Source: Mobilicoccus sp032056465
Lineage (GTDB): Bacteria; Actinomycetota; Actinomycetes; Actinomycetales; Dermatophilaceae
Assembly: GCF_032056465.1 (NCBI RefSeq)
Contig: NZ_DAMBCL010000003.1
DNA: 64,000 bases
Direction: 5' to 3' (one strand)
The notes below the pieces were generated by a model. The model did no database searches and had not been told where the DNA came from. It saw nothing but the letters and a program-made list of their open reading frames with translations. Below are positions 17,701-26,008 of the stretch, piece after piece. A program made the translations under genes and the position numbers. The number at the start of each line of letters is the position of its first letter. Position 1 is the stretch's first letter.

Positions 17701-17735
17701 CAGGAGCGCCGCCCCGCCCGGGTGCGGCGCTCCTG
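17701..17735 (+). terminator. Terminator between convergent genes
   Basis: Perfect 12-bp stem CAGGAGCGCCGC / GCGGCGCTCCTG, followed by CTGTT. It serves the secreted-protein gene and possibly the convergent GH13 gene. Confidence 0.8.
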
Positions 17736-17747
17736 CTGTTCACCCGT

Positions 17748-19394
17748 TCACCCGTTCATCGACGCCGGCTGACGCGGCCGGCCGGTGCGACCCAGCTCGA
17801 TCACGGCGTATCCGAATCCCTCGGCGGTGACGACACCACCGTCGAGGGTGACCCCCTCCCCCAGCAGCACGGCCCCACCCGGCGCCCCCTCCAGCGCGAC
17901 ACGGCCGGGCTCACGTCGCGGGTTGACGACGACGAGGTGCGACTCCCCGCGGCGGTAGACGAAGGGGTATCCGCGGTGGAGGACGGTCGTGGGGGCGCTG
18001 GTGCGGAGTTCCGGAACGCGGCGGCGCAGGGCGATGAGCCGGCGGACGAGGGCGAGGGTGGAGTGCGGGTCGCCCTCCTGCGCGGCGACGGTGGGGCGGG
18101 CGGGGTCGGGGTCGATCGGCAGGTAGAGGTCCTCGGGGGGTGCGCTCGAGAAGCCGGCGTTCGGGCCGTCGTCCCACTGCATCGGCGACCGGCACCCCGC
18201 CCGGTTGTAGTCCGGGTGGCACACCGCGCCCTCGACGTCGGGCAGACCCGGCAGATACCGCATCCCGATCTCGTCGCCGTAGTACAGCGACGGCACGCTC
18301 CCCCACGTGAAGAGGAACGTGAGGGCGGCGCCGAGCTGGTCGGCGGTGCGCGGTCCGCACACGAGGCGGTCGAAGTCGTGATCCGCCGTCGCCATGACGA
18401 TCGGACGCCCTGGGTCCTCACGGCGCGCCGCCTCCCACGCGGCGAGGAACGTCTCGGTGCTGCCGCGACCCGCCGCGTCGAAGAACGGTTCGTGCGGTGG
18501 ATGGAACGGCAACCGCCCGGCGGCGTGATTGTCGAAGAGGCTGCCGTGCGGTTCGTGGATGACGAGGAAGAAGTCGGCGTCGAAGGCGAACGGTGCCCCG
18601 GTGCGGGGTTCGGCGCCCTCGGGGAGGAGGACGGCCTCCGGGTGGGCGCCCTCCATCCACGCCCGCAGCTCCCGCCAGATCGCCGCCGACGCCGCCGCCC
18701 CGGCGTTCTTGCCCGCATCGTCCTTGACCAACGAGAACGCCATGTCGACCCGGAACCCCGCGACGCCCTTCGAGAGCCAGAAATCGAGGACCTCCCGGAG
18801 CATCGCGACGTTGCGGCGGGGGCCGGGGTCATCGACGCCGTCGCGCCACGGCTGGTCGGGCGGGAGGGTCGTCCACCCGAAGTTGAGCGCCGGTTGGGAG
18901 TCGTAGAAGTTGCGGAGATACCACCCCGGGCGCGGCCCCGGCGAGGGCACCCAGCCGGGGGTGCCGGGGATGGTCGACGCGGAGGAGCGGTGCGGCAGCT
19001 CCGCACACCACACGAACCGGTCACCCTCGGGTGCCGGGCCCTCCGCGGCGAGTTCGGCCTGGAACCACGGGTGGTCGCTCGAGGTGTGCCCGACGACGAG
19101 GTCCAGCAGCACCCTGATCCCCCGCTCCCGCGCCGCCTCGACGAGCTCGACGAGGTCCTCGTTCGTGCCGTACCGCGGCGCGACGGTGAAGTAGTCGGCG
19201 ACGTCGTACCCGGCGTCCCGGAACGGCGACACGAAGCACGGGTTGAACCAGATCGCGTCCACGCCGAGGGAGGCGAGATGGTCGAGCCGGTCGATGACGC
19301 CACGGAGGTCACCGATCCCGTCGCCGTTCGAATCCGCGAACGACTGCGGGTAGATCTGATAGATGACGGCGTCACGGAACCAGGTGGGCGTCAT
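17748..19394 (-). CDS. GH13 alpha-glucosidase / alpha-amylase family enzyme
   Basis: 548 residues; the ATG follows GGAGGATCGGGTCC. The N-terminus (WFRDAVIYQIYPQSFADSNG, then GDGIGDLRGVIDRLDHL) and the conserved regions (GVDAIWFNP; GIRVLLDLVVGHTS; GFRVDMAF with the nucleophile Asp; VLLPEGAEP with the acid/base Glu; TADHDFDR in place of the usual NHD) place it in the oligo-1,6-glucosidase/alpha-glucosidase branch of GH13. No signal peptide, so it should hydrolyse (or transfer) alpha-glucosides in the cytosol. Substrate specificity cannot be read. It has no sugar transporter next to it. Confidence 0.92.
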   Translation of the reverse strand: MTPTWFRDAVIYQIYPQSFADSNGDGIGDLRGVIDRLDHLASLGVDAIWFNPCFVSPFRDAGYDVADYFTVAPRYGTNEDLVELVEAARERGIRVLLDLVVGHTSSDHPWFQAELAAEGPAPEGDRFVWCAELPHRSSASTIPGTPGWVPSPGPRPGWYLRNFYDSQPALNFGWTTLPPDQPWRDGVDDPGPRRNVAMLREVLDFWLSKGVAGFRVDMAFSLVKDDAGKNAGAAASAAIWRELRAWMEGAHPEAVLLPEGAEPRTGAPFAFDADFFLVIHEPHGSLFDNHAAGRLPFHPPHEPFFDAAGRGSTETFLAAWEAARREDPGRPIVMATADHDFDRLVCGPRTADQLGAALTFLFTWGSVPSLYYGDEIGMRYLPGLPDVEGAVCHPDYNRAGCRSPMQWDDGPNAGFSSAPPEDLYLPIDPDPARPTVAAQEGDPHSTLALVRRLIALRRRVPELRTSAPTTVLHRGYPFVYRRGESHLVVVNPRREPGRVALEGAPGGAVLLGEGVTLDGGVVTAEGFGYAVIELGRTGRPRQPASMNG

Positions 19395-19590
19395 GGACCC
19401 GATCCTCCCCCAGACGGGTCACGCAGCGCCGCGCTGTCTGATCCTCCACCCTCGCGCTCCGGGGAAACGCGCCGATCGTGAGGGTCCAGGTTCGTCGTCC
19501 AGGACCCTCACCCTGCGAGCACCGACGCCGATCAGAGGAGTGGCTGCAACGAACGGATTCGTCGCCGACAGCTTCAGGGAAGAAGGCAGC

Positions 19591-20376
19591 ATGACCACCG
19601 TCGCCCACCGGCCCGCGGCCGGCCGCCTCGTGGTTCCGCAGGACCATCACAACGGCCTCGGCATCGCCGGACTGGTTCTCGGGATCCTCGCCGCCCTCGT
19701 CTGTGCCGTGCCCCTCATCGGACTGCTCGGCGTCCCCCTTGCGCTCATCGCCCTCGTGTTGTCGGTTCTCGGCGTCATGCGGGCCTACTCCGGCGATGCC
19801 TCGAACTTCGGCATCGCGGCGGCCGGCCTGGTTCTGTCGGTCGCCGCCCTGGGCTTCGCGATCTTCTGGTTCACCGCTGCCATGTTGTCGGGCATCGACC
19901 CCACCGGCGCCTCGTCCGAGGACGTGATGCCGCTGGCCGTCGGCACCTTCACCGACTCGGAGACGGGCTCGTCGGCGACACGCACGGTCGCCAAGGGCGA
20001 GGATCTGGTGGTCGGCGGCCTGTTGAGCAGCGGCAAGGCCTCCTTCGTCGTCGACGACTTCGCGCCCGGCGTCAAGGGCAAGGAGGCCTGGATGGCCCCG
20101 AGCCCGGGAAACAAGTACGTCGCCGCCCACGTCATCGTGGAGAACCTTGGCAGCGACACCTACGAGAACATCAGCTGGATCGGCGCCAAGGTGTACACCA
20201 GCGAGGGCCAGGGATACCCGAGCTTCCCCCTGGTCTCCTCCACCCGGGGACCGGCCCTCCCCGACACCATCGATCTCAAACCCGGCAGCAAGATCGACGG
20301 CTGGCTCGTCTTCGAGGTCCCCGCAGGCGCCACCATCGCCTCGGTCGTCCTCGATGATGCCGAGTGGACTCTCTGA
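19591..20376 (+). CDS. DUF4190/DUF4352-like membrane protein, paralog 1
   Basis: 261 residues from the ATG at 19591 (AGAAGGCAGC upstream); an in-frame extension to 19363 overlaps the divergent gene start and is not expected. Two membrane helices at about residues 24-50 and 62-86 (LGIAGLVLGILAALVCAVPL; FGIAAAGLVLSVAALGFAIF) form a DUF4190-type unit. An exported C-terminal domain of DUF4352 type follows (NKYVAAHVIVENLGSDTYENI; PGSKIDGWLVFEVP). Function is unknown; such domains are extracytoplasmic Ig-like modules. The next gene is a paralog with the same architecture. Confidence 0.85.
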   Translation: MTTVAHRPAAGRLVVPQDHHNGLGIAGLVLGILAALVCAVPLIGLLGVPLALIALVLSVLGVMRAYSGDASNFGIAAAGLVLSVAALGFAIFWFTAAMLSGIDPTGASSEDVMPLAVGTFTDSETGSSATRTVAKGEDLVVGGLLSSGKASFVVDDFAPGVKGKEAWMAPSPGNKYVAAHVIVENLGSDTYENISWIGAKVYTSEGQGYPSFPLVSSTRGPALPDTIDLKPGSKIDGWLVFEVPAGATIASVVLDDAEWTL

Positions 20377-20523
20377 CCGGTCCTTCCGAGCGGTACGTCT
20401 CCCGCACGGGGCACTCGGTCCCGACACCCCGAGACGTTCCCCGCTTGTGCTCACGTCGGGCACGACCGGTGAGACTGGCACATGAACAGGCCGACGATTC
20501 GGCACATCCCACGGAGGACGACC

Positions 20524-21297
20524 ATGACCACTGCACCCGCCCGCATCGCCGCCCCCGAGAACGGTCTCGGCACCGCCGCGCTCATCGTCGGCATCCTGGC
20601 CGCGGTCATCTGCGCCGTCCCCGTCCTGGGATTGCTCGGAGCTCCCCTGGCGCTCATCGGGTTGGGGTTGTCCATCCCCGGGCTCATGAGGGCGAACGCC
20701 GGCCGCGCCACCAATCGGGGCTCTGCCATCGCCGGTCTCGTGCTCTCCATCCTCGCGTTGCTCGCCTGCCTCCTCTGGGTGGTCGTCGGTGTCGTCGCCG
20801 CATCGGACTCCTCCCCGCAGACCGGGACGACCAACAGTTCCGCGGAGGACGTGACCGGGGCGAAGGATCAACCCGCCGGCGCCGATGTCTCGAGCAGTGA
20901 CAAGACGGTCGCCGTCGGCAAGGCAGTGGTGATCGACGATTTCGGGGGGCGCGGACGCGCCTCCGTCACGGTGACGGACGTGAAGTCCTCCGTCACGTCG
21001 ACGAACGAATTCGTCACGCCGGACGCCGGCAACAAGTACGTCGCGGCGCGCGTCACCATCAAGAACGTGGGCAAGGAGACGTACGAGAACGTGAGCTGGT
21101 TCGGGGCGAAGGTGTACACCGCGCAGGGTCAGGCGTACGACGCCGATCCGCTCGGTGAAACCGCGCTCGACGAGGCCCTTCCGATGAACATCGACCTCAA
21201 GCCCGGAGGCACCGTCGCCGGGTGGATCCTCTTCGAGATCCCGGCGAAGGGCAAGGTCTCCTCGGTCGTCTTCGACGATGCCGAATGGGGGCTGTGA
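20524..21297 (+). CDS. DUF4190/DUF4352-like membrane protein, paralog 2
   Basis: 257 residues; I take the ATG at 20524 because GGAGGACGACC precedes it directly, rather than the in-frame ATG at 20482. It shares with paralog 1 the two N-terminal membrane helices (LGTAALIVGILAAVICAVPV), the C-terminal module (NKYVAARVTIKNVGKETYEN; GAKVYTAQGQ; GGTVAGWILFEIP) and the ending DDAEWxL. The 147-bp gap between them shows no terminator, so this looks like a tandem duplication within one unit. Confidence 0.85.
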   Translation: MTTAPARIAAPENGLGTAALIVGILAAVICAVPVLGLLGAPLALIGLGLSIPGLMRANAGRATNRGSAIAGLVLSILALLACLLWVVVGVVAASDSSPQTGTTNSSAEDVTGAKDQPAGADVSSSDKTVAVGKAVVIDDFGGRGRASVTVTDVKSSVTSTNEFVTPDAGNKYVAARVTIKNVGKETYENVSWFGAKVYTAQGQAYDADPLGETALDEALPMNIDLKPGGTVAGWILFEIPAKGKVSSVVFDDAEWGL

Positions 21298-21388
21298 GCC
21301 CGGTCCTCGCGGACGGGCCGACTTCGCGCGCACAAGCCCCCGCCTGCGGCGCGACGTCGCCGACGAGGCGGCCCGTTTCGGCTACGAG

Positions 21389-21507
21389 CGCCCTTCCGTC
21401 GTACACCGATGCCGCGGAGGCGGGCCGGCTCGTCGTCCTCGGCCCCCGACCAGCGGTTCTGCCCGGCGCGACTCGGGCGCCCCGCATCGGTGTACGACGG
21501 AAGGGCG
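21389..21507. repeat. 119-bp inverted-repeat element, family 2 copy A
   Basis: Perfect 24-bp arms (21389-21412, beginning CGCCCTTCCGTCGTACACCG; 21484-21507, ending TACGACGGAAGGGCG) around a 71-base centre, between two convergent genes. A related 120-bp element is at 56971-57090. Confidence 0.85.
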
Positions 21508-21531
21508 GAGACCCCGGCCGCTCTCCCGCCG

Positions 21532-23148
21532 TCAGCGGCGCCGTCGGGCCGTGCCGAAGAGGCTGCGGGTGATCTCACGGCCGAGGGTGGTGCCGGCCGA
21601 GCGGAGCATCGAGCGCATCATCGGGTTGTCCATGACCTGCTCGAACATCCCGGGCTCCTCCTTCGTCGCGGGCGTGCGGCGGGGGCGGGAGTCATCCTGC
21701 GGGATCGGGATCGGCTGGGGGCCACCGTTCGAGGGCGGGGCGGGCGCCGGGGTCGTGGTCGACACCGGTGCCTCGGCGGCGTCTCCTGCGCCGGCCACAC
21801 GCGCAGCGAGCATCTCGTACGCCGACTCCCGGTCCACGGCCTGGCCGTACGTCGCCGACAGCGGTGAGGCGGTGACGGCCTGCGTTATCTGCTCCGGCGG
21901 CATCGGTCCCATGAGCGACTGCGGCGCGCACATCCGGGTCCACGCGACCGGGGTCGGGGCACCGCGCTCCGAGAGCACCGTGACGACGGCCTCGCCGATC
22001 CCGAGGCTCTGCAGCAGCTCGCCGAGGTCGTAGTCGCTCTTGGGGAACGTCTTCACGGTGGCGCGCAGGGCCTTCTCGTCCTCCGGGGTGAACGCGCGCA
22101 GTGCGTGCTGCACCCGGTTGCCGAGCTGCCCGAGCACACCCGTCGGCACGTCCTTCGGCGTCTGGGTGACGAAGAAGATGCCGACACCCTTCGAGCGGAT
22201 GAGGCGGACGGTCTGCTCGATCTGGTCGACGAACTCCTTACTCGCGTCGTCGAACAGCAGGTGCGCCTCGTCGAAGAAGAACACGAGTCGGGGCGCGGCG
22301 ACGTCGCCCACCTCGGGGAGGTCGGCGAAGAGGTCGGCGAGCAGCCACATGAGGAACGTCGAGAACAGCGCCGGCCGGTCCTGCACGGCCGGGAGCTCGA
22401 GGCACGAGATGACCCCGCTCCCGTCGGGGGCGGTGCGGAGGAGGTGGTCGGTGTCGAACGCGGGCTCACCGAAGAACACGTCGGCGCCCTGGTCGGAGAA
22501 CGCGACGAGCGACCGCAGGATCACCCCGGCCGTCGCGCTCGACAGGCCACCGAGCTCCTTGAGGTCGCCCTTTCCCTCCTCGGAGGTGAGATGGCGGACG
22601 ACGGCCTGCAGATCCTTGAGGTCGAGCAACGGCAGACCGCGCTTGTCGGCGTAGTGGAAGACGAGGCCGAGGCTGGAGGTCTGGGTGGCGTTGAGGCCCA
22701 GCACCTTCGAGAGGAGCATCGGCCCGAAGTCGGTGATCGTCGCCCGCATGGGGACGCCGCTGCCGCGCCCGCCGAGGCTGAACAACTCGACGGGGAAACC
22801 CTGTGCCTGCCAGGCCTGCCCCACCTCACCGGCGCGGGCGAGCGTCTTCTCCCCACCCTCCCCCGGCACGCCGAGTCCCGAGAGGTCGCCCTTGAGGTCG
22901 GCGAGGAACACCGGCACCCCGTTCGTGGCGAGTTGCTCCGCCATGAGCTGCAGGGTCTTCGTCTTGCCGGTGCCCGTCGCCCCCGCGATGAGCCCGTGCC
23001 GGTTCATCACCGACAACGGGAGGGTCACCGGGACGTCGGCGTGCGGCGTGGGCGCGGTCGCCTCGCCGGAGACCGCGGCTCCGAGGCGGATCACCGGCCC
23101 GGAGGCGGCGTAGCCGGAGCGGATGGCGTCGAGCTGCTCGGTACTCAC
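21532..23148 (-). CDS. HerA-like ATPase, DUF853 family
   Basis: 538 residues from the GTG at 23148 (VSTEQLDAIRSGYAASGPVI); the longer open frame overlaps the neighbour's upstream region. Walker A GLIAGATGTGKTKTLQLMAE near residue 58, LADLKGDLSGLG, Walker B RLVFFFDEAHLLFDDA near residue 293, and GIFFVTQTPKDVP sensor region. This is the DUF853 branch of the HerA/FtsK-like ATPases. Family members are annotated as helicase HerA-like; the physiological role is not settled. The C-terminal 70 residues are Pro-rich and then basic (SLFGTARRRR). Stands alone, convergent to the DUF4190 pair. Confidence 0.9.
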   Translation of the reverse strand: MSTEQLDAIRSGYAASGPVIRLGAAVSGEATAPTPHADVPVTLPLSVMNRHGLIAGATGTGKTKTLQLMAEQLATNGVPVFLADLKGDLSGLGVPGEGGEKTLARAGEVGQAWQAQGFPVELFSLGGRGSGVPMRATITDFGPMLLSKVLGLNATQTSSLGLVFHYADKRGLPLLDLKDLQAVVRHLTSEEGKGDLKELGGLSSATAGVILRSLVAFSDQGADVFFGEPAFDTDHLLRTAPDGSGVISCLELPAVQDRPALFSTFLMWLLADLFADLPEVGDVAAPRLVFFFDEAHLLFDDASKEFVDQIEQTVRLIRSKGVGIFFVTQTPKDVPTGVLGQLGNRVQHALRAFTPEDEKALRATVKTFPKSDYDLGELLQSLGIGEAVVTVLSERGAPTPVAWTRMCAPQSLMGPMPPEQITQAVTASPLSATYGQAVDRESAYEMLAARVAGAGDAAEAPVSTTTPAPAPPSNGGPQPIPIPQDDSRPRRTPATKEEPGMFEQVMDNPMMRSMLRSAGTTLGREITRSLFGTARRRR

Positions 23149-23320
23149 GACGCGAAGCCTACGGGCGCCGACCCGCCGCTTGAACCCTCTCATCAGCCGT
23201 GTTCGAGGCGCCGACGCCCCGAGGGCCGTGGGACGATCGACGGGGAGGACGACGTGGCCGGTGAACGCCACCGGCATCGTCACGCAGGCGCCTGAGGGCG
23301 CTTGCACGCGAGGAGGATCC

Positions 23321-23827
23321 GTGAAGGACGTGTACGAGGCGGGCATGCCGACGGCCCAGCGCCGTCGTCGCCGGGCCGTGCTTCTCGTCCTCCTCGCCCT
23401 CGGCGCCCTGCTGCTCGGCACGCTCCTGTGGGGCCTGCTCCGGCCCGAGAAGCCGGCACCCTCCGCGCCACCGACGCCCCCGGCCGGCTCGTCGACCGCA
23501 TCGGCCTGCCCGGAGCCTCCGGCCGGCATCACGGTCGACGTCTACAACGCGACCGAGCGCGCCGGACTCGCCGGCCTCACCGCCGACACCCTGCGCGCCC
23601 AGCGCTTCGAGGTGGGCCAGGCCACGAACGCGCCGAGCGGCACGGTCATCACCTCCCCCGCCGAGATCCGCTACGGACCGGCGGGGAAGGTCGGCGCGAC
23701 GGTGCTCGCCCGCCGGATCCGCGGCGTCGTCCTCCACGAGATCCCCCGCGAGGGGACGACCGTCGATCTCGTCATCGGCGCCGATTTCGGGGCCGTTCAG
23801 CCGCCCACGACGCCGCCGACGTGCTGA
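23321..23827 (+). CDS. LytR_C-domain membrane protein
   Basis: 168 residues from the GTG at 23321, directly after GAGGAGGATCC. One membrane helix near residues 22-42 (AVLLVLLALGALLLGTLLWG), a Pro-rich linker, then ITVDVYNATERAGLAGLTAD, LRAQRFEVGQATNAP and GATVLARRI, the LytR_C (cell-wall attenuator C-terminal) pattern. Here the domain stands alone on a membrane anchor, a common actinobacterial form. Exact role unknown; probably cell envelope. Divergent from the HerA-like gene. Confidence 0.85.
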   Translation: MKDVYEAGMPTAQRRRRRAVLLVLLALGALLLGTLLWGLLRPEKPAPSAPPTPPAGSSTASACPEPPAGITVDVYNATERAGLAGLTADTLRAQRFEVGQATNAPSGTVITSPAEIRYGPAGKVGATVLARRIRGVVLHEIPREGTTVDLVIGADFGAVQPPTTPPTC

Positions 23828-23869
23828 CACCGGCCGCCGACCTCCTCGGTGCGTCTCACCATGCGAACA

Positions 23870-23885
23870 TCTTGGACGTCCAAGA
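23870..23885. promoter_or_regulatory. 16-bp perfect palindrome, candidate operator
   Basis: TCTTGGACGTCCAAGA with a central CG. Size and centre fit a dimeric repressor site, including LacI-type operators. The bound protein is unknown. Confidence 0.4.
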
Positions 23886-24071
23886 GAACAGGCGTTGCAT
23901 CTCGGCGAAAACGTATGAGTTGCACGGCGTTTCATCAGGCGAACATCGTCCGGCCGATGACCTGCGCGGATGCCACCCGGCCCGCTGGGCCGAATAGCCC
24001 AGGAGACAACTCCGTTCGCCGGCGACCCACACACCCGACCAGGACGCCCGTCAAGTTTCTCGAATTCTTAC

Positions 24072-24098
24072 TTGGACGCCTGCCCACCCCGCCGATAG
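24072..24098 (+). promoter_or_regulatory. Possible sigma-28-type promoter
   Basis: TTGG, 15 bases, GCCGATAG, about 64 bp before the ATG at 24162. The -10 box is the same as at the heparinase-like gene; the -35 half is weak. Confidence 0.35.
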
Positions 24099-24161
24099 GC
24101 AGGTGTCGGCAACCAGTCGACGCCCCGGCGGGGGGCCGGGCGGACAGATCGGGGAATCACC

Positions 24162-24350
24162 ATGAGCACCAGCACCGTCCATGCAGACGAACTCCACGTC
24201 GCGATCCAGGGAATGACGACCGCCGTCGACGTCGTCGAGGCCGTCTTCACGCCCTGGGACGACGACCAGCTCGCCGAGCTCACCGGCCTCCTCGCCGAGA
24301 TGACCGGCCTCGAGCGGCTCGATGCCGCCGTCGAGACCGAGGTCGCCTGA
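24162..24350 (+). CDS. 62-residue protein of unknown function
   Basis: MSTSTVHADELHVAIQGMTT is followed by an acidic helix-forming stretch (VDVVEAVFTPWDDDQLAELT and GLLAEMTGLERLDAAVE). No Cys, no membrane helix, no signal peptide; strongly acidic. The ATG follows CGGGGAATCACC. It is not clearly linked to the citrate lyase operon 294 bp downstream. The GCCGATAG box upstream hints at co-regulation with motility genes. I do not recognise a family. Confidence 0.6.
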   Translation: MSTSTVHADELHVAIQGMTTAVDVVEAVFTPWDDDQLAELTGLLAEMTGLERLDAAVETEVA

Positions 24351-24644
24351 CACCTCGGTCGGCCCCGCAGGCCCGCGTGCCTCGCGCCACGGGATCGCGG
24401 TCGATGTCGAGACCGCGACGACCCACCTCACGACGGCCCGTGACCCGCGCCGCCCCACCGGGCGAGGCGCCGGTCGCGGGCCGTCGCCGTGGTCCGGTTG
24501 AACAGCGAGGCCGCCCTCGATCTCGGGAAACACCGGATGCGGCCGAAGGGGCGCGTCTAGGCTGAACACACCAGGTGGCACCGGCCCGACGGGGGTCGCC
24601 GGCGCCGTCCCCACGCGTGTCGGACCTACGAAGGAGTGGGCGTC

Positions 24645-25724
24645 GTGCTCGACGAGATCGACCTCTCCGCGATGATCCCCACCGCCCATCCCGAGGAGAT
24701 GGAGGAGATCCGCCGCTTCCTCGCGGCCCACTCCCTCGACCTCGACACGACGCTCGAAGTCGTCGTCACCGCACGCCACTACGGCCGGTTGCTCGGCTGC
24801 GCCGGGCTCACCGGCAGCGTCGTCAAGTGCGTCGCCGTGGACGAGGAGATGCAGGGACGCGACCTCCTTCCGCGGCTCATGCTCGAGGTCTCGTTCCTCG
24901 CCCTCGACCGGGGTCGGCCGCACCTGTTCCTCTACACCTCCCCCCGCAACGAGGCGGCGTTCCGCGCGTGCGGGTTCCACCCCGTGGTCACGGTGCCGGA
25001 CCAGGTCCTCATGATGGAGAACACGCCCCGCGGCGTCCACGCCTACGCCGAGGAGCTCCGCCACTACCGGCGGGAACGGGAGCGCGTCGGCGCCGTCGTC
25101 CTCAACGCCAACCCGTTCACGCTCGGGCACCGGCACCTGCTCACCGTCGCCGCGGCGGAGTGCGACTACCTCCACGTCTTCGTCGTCGGCGAGGACGCGT
25201 CGGCCTTCTCCTTCGACCAGCGGATCGCCCTGGTGCGTGCGGGGGTCGCCGAGATGGATCTGCGCGACCGCATCCACGTCCACCCCGGCACCCGGTACGT
25301 CGTGAGCAAGGCGACGTTCCCCACGTACTTCCTCAAGGACCGCGGCATCGTCGACCTCGCGGCCACCGCCGTCGATCTGCTCATCTTCCGCCAGCACATC
25401 GCCCCGGCCCTCGGCATCACGCACCGCTACGTGGGCACCGAGCCGTTCTGCGCAGTGACGCGGCAGTACAACGCCGACATGCACTACTGGCTCGAACGAC
25501 GCGATCTGCCCGCACCCCCGGTCGAGGTCGTGGAGATCCCTCGGCTGGAACGCGGCGGCGCGGCGGTCTCGGCCACCGAGGTCCGACGACGCTACGCCGC
25601 CGGCGACCTCGAGGGTCTGCGCGACCTGGTCCCCCTGCCGACGTTCCGCCTCCTGGCCGCGGGCGACGCACCCGCGACCACGACCCGGACCCTCGTCCAC
25701 TCCCCCACCAGTGGAGGTGCGTGA
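24645..25724 (+). CDS. citC: [Citrate (pro-3S)-lyase] ligase
   Basis: 359 residues from the GTG at 24645, eight bases after AAGGAG; the GTG at 24636 overlaps that Shine-Dalgarno. The N-terminal third is a GNAT-like domain (HYGRLLGCAGLTG, FLYTSPRNEAAFRACGF); the C-terminal part is a nucleotidyltransferase with the NPFTLGHRHL motif (HxGH-type). CitC uses ATP and acetate to acetylate the thiol of the prosthetic group on CitD and so activates citrate lyase. First gene of citCDEFXG, each overlapping the next by 1-4 bases. TAGGCT at 24559 is a possible -10 box. Confidence 0.93.
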   Translation: MLDEIDLSAMIPTAHPEEMEEIRRFLAAHSLDLDTTLEVVVTARHYGRLLGCAGLTGSVVKCVAVDEEMQGRDLLPRLMLEVSFLALDRGRPHLFLYTSPRNEAAFRACGFHPVVTVPDQVLMMENTPRGVHAYAEELRHYRRERERVGAVVLNANPFTLGHRHLLTVAAAECDYLHVFVVGEDASAFSFDQRIALVRAGVAEMDLRDRIHVHPGTRYVVSKATFPTYFLKDRGIVDLAATAVDLLIFRQHIAPALGITHRYVGTEPFCAVTRQYNADMHYWLERRDLPAPPVEVVEIPRLERGGAAVSATEVRRRYAAGDLEGLRDLVPLPTFRLLAAGDAPATTTRTLVHSPTSGGA

Positions 25725-26008
25725 TGCACATCGTTCACGACTCCCTCGCGGGCACACTGGAATCCAGCGATGCCGTCGTGCGGGTGTCACCGCTTCCGAC
25801 CCTGGAGGTCACGGTCGTCTCGACCGTCGAGGCGCAGTTCGGCGTCCAGATCCGCGCCGTGGTCGCCGAGACCCTCGACGCCCTGGCCGTGGAGAGCGGA
25901 CGCGTCGTCGTCGAGGACAAGGGTGCGCTCGACTGCACGCTGCGCGCCCGGGTGCAGGCCGCCGTCGCGCGTGCCTGCGATGAGTCCTTGGACTGGAGTG
26001 CACTGTGA
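25724..26008 (+). CDS. citD: Citrate lyase acyl carrier protein (gamma subunit)
   Basis: 94 residues. The segment LAGTLESSDAVVRVSPL matches the family, and Ser14 is in the position known to carry the 2'-(5''-phosphoribosyl)-3'-dephospho-CoA group. The ATG overlaps the citC stop by one base (TGATG). CitD hands the acetyl and citryl group between the alpha and beta subunits. Confidence 0.95.
   Translation: MHIVHDSLAGTLESSDAVVRVSPLPTLEVTVVSTVEAQFGVQIRAVVAETLDALAVESGRVVVEDKGALDCTLRARVQAAVARACDESLDWSAL

Larger units (their letters stand above)
23828..24161. other. Intergenic region with palindrome and promoter-like site
   Basis: About 333 bases, locally less GC-rich than the surroundings (for example near 23860-23950 and 24055-24075). 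It contains a 16-bp palindrome (23870-23885) and a sigma-28-like site (24072-24098). No gene is supported. Confidence 0.5.

Noticed and set aside
23908..24020. Possible fourth 113-bp element
   Set aside because: ATGACCTGCGCGGATGCCA resembles the core of copy 3, but the expected terminal arms are absent at the right distances.
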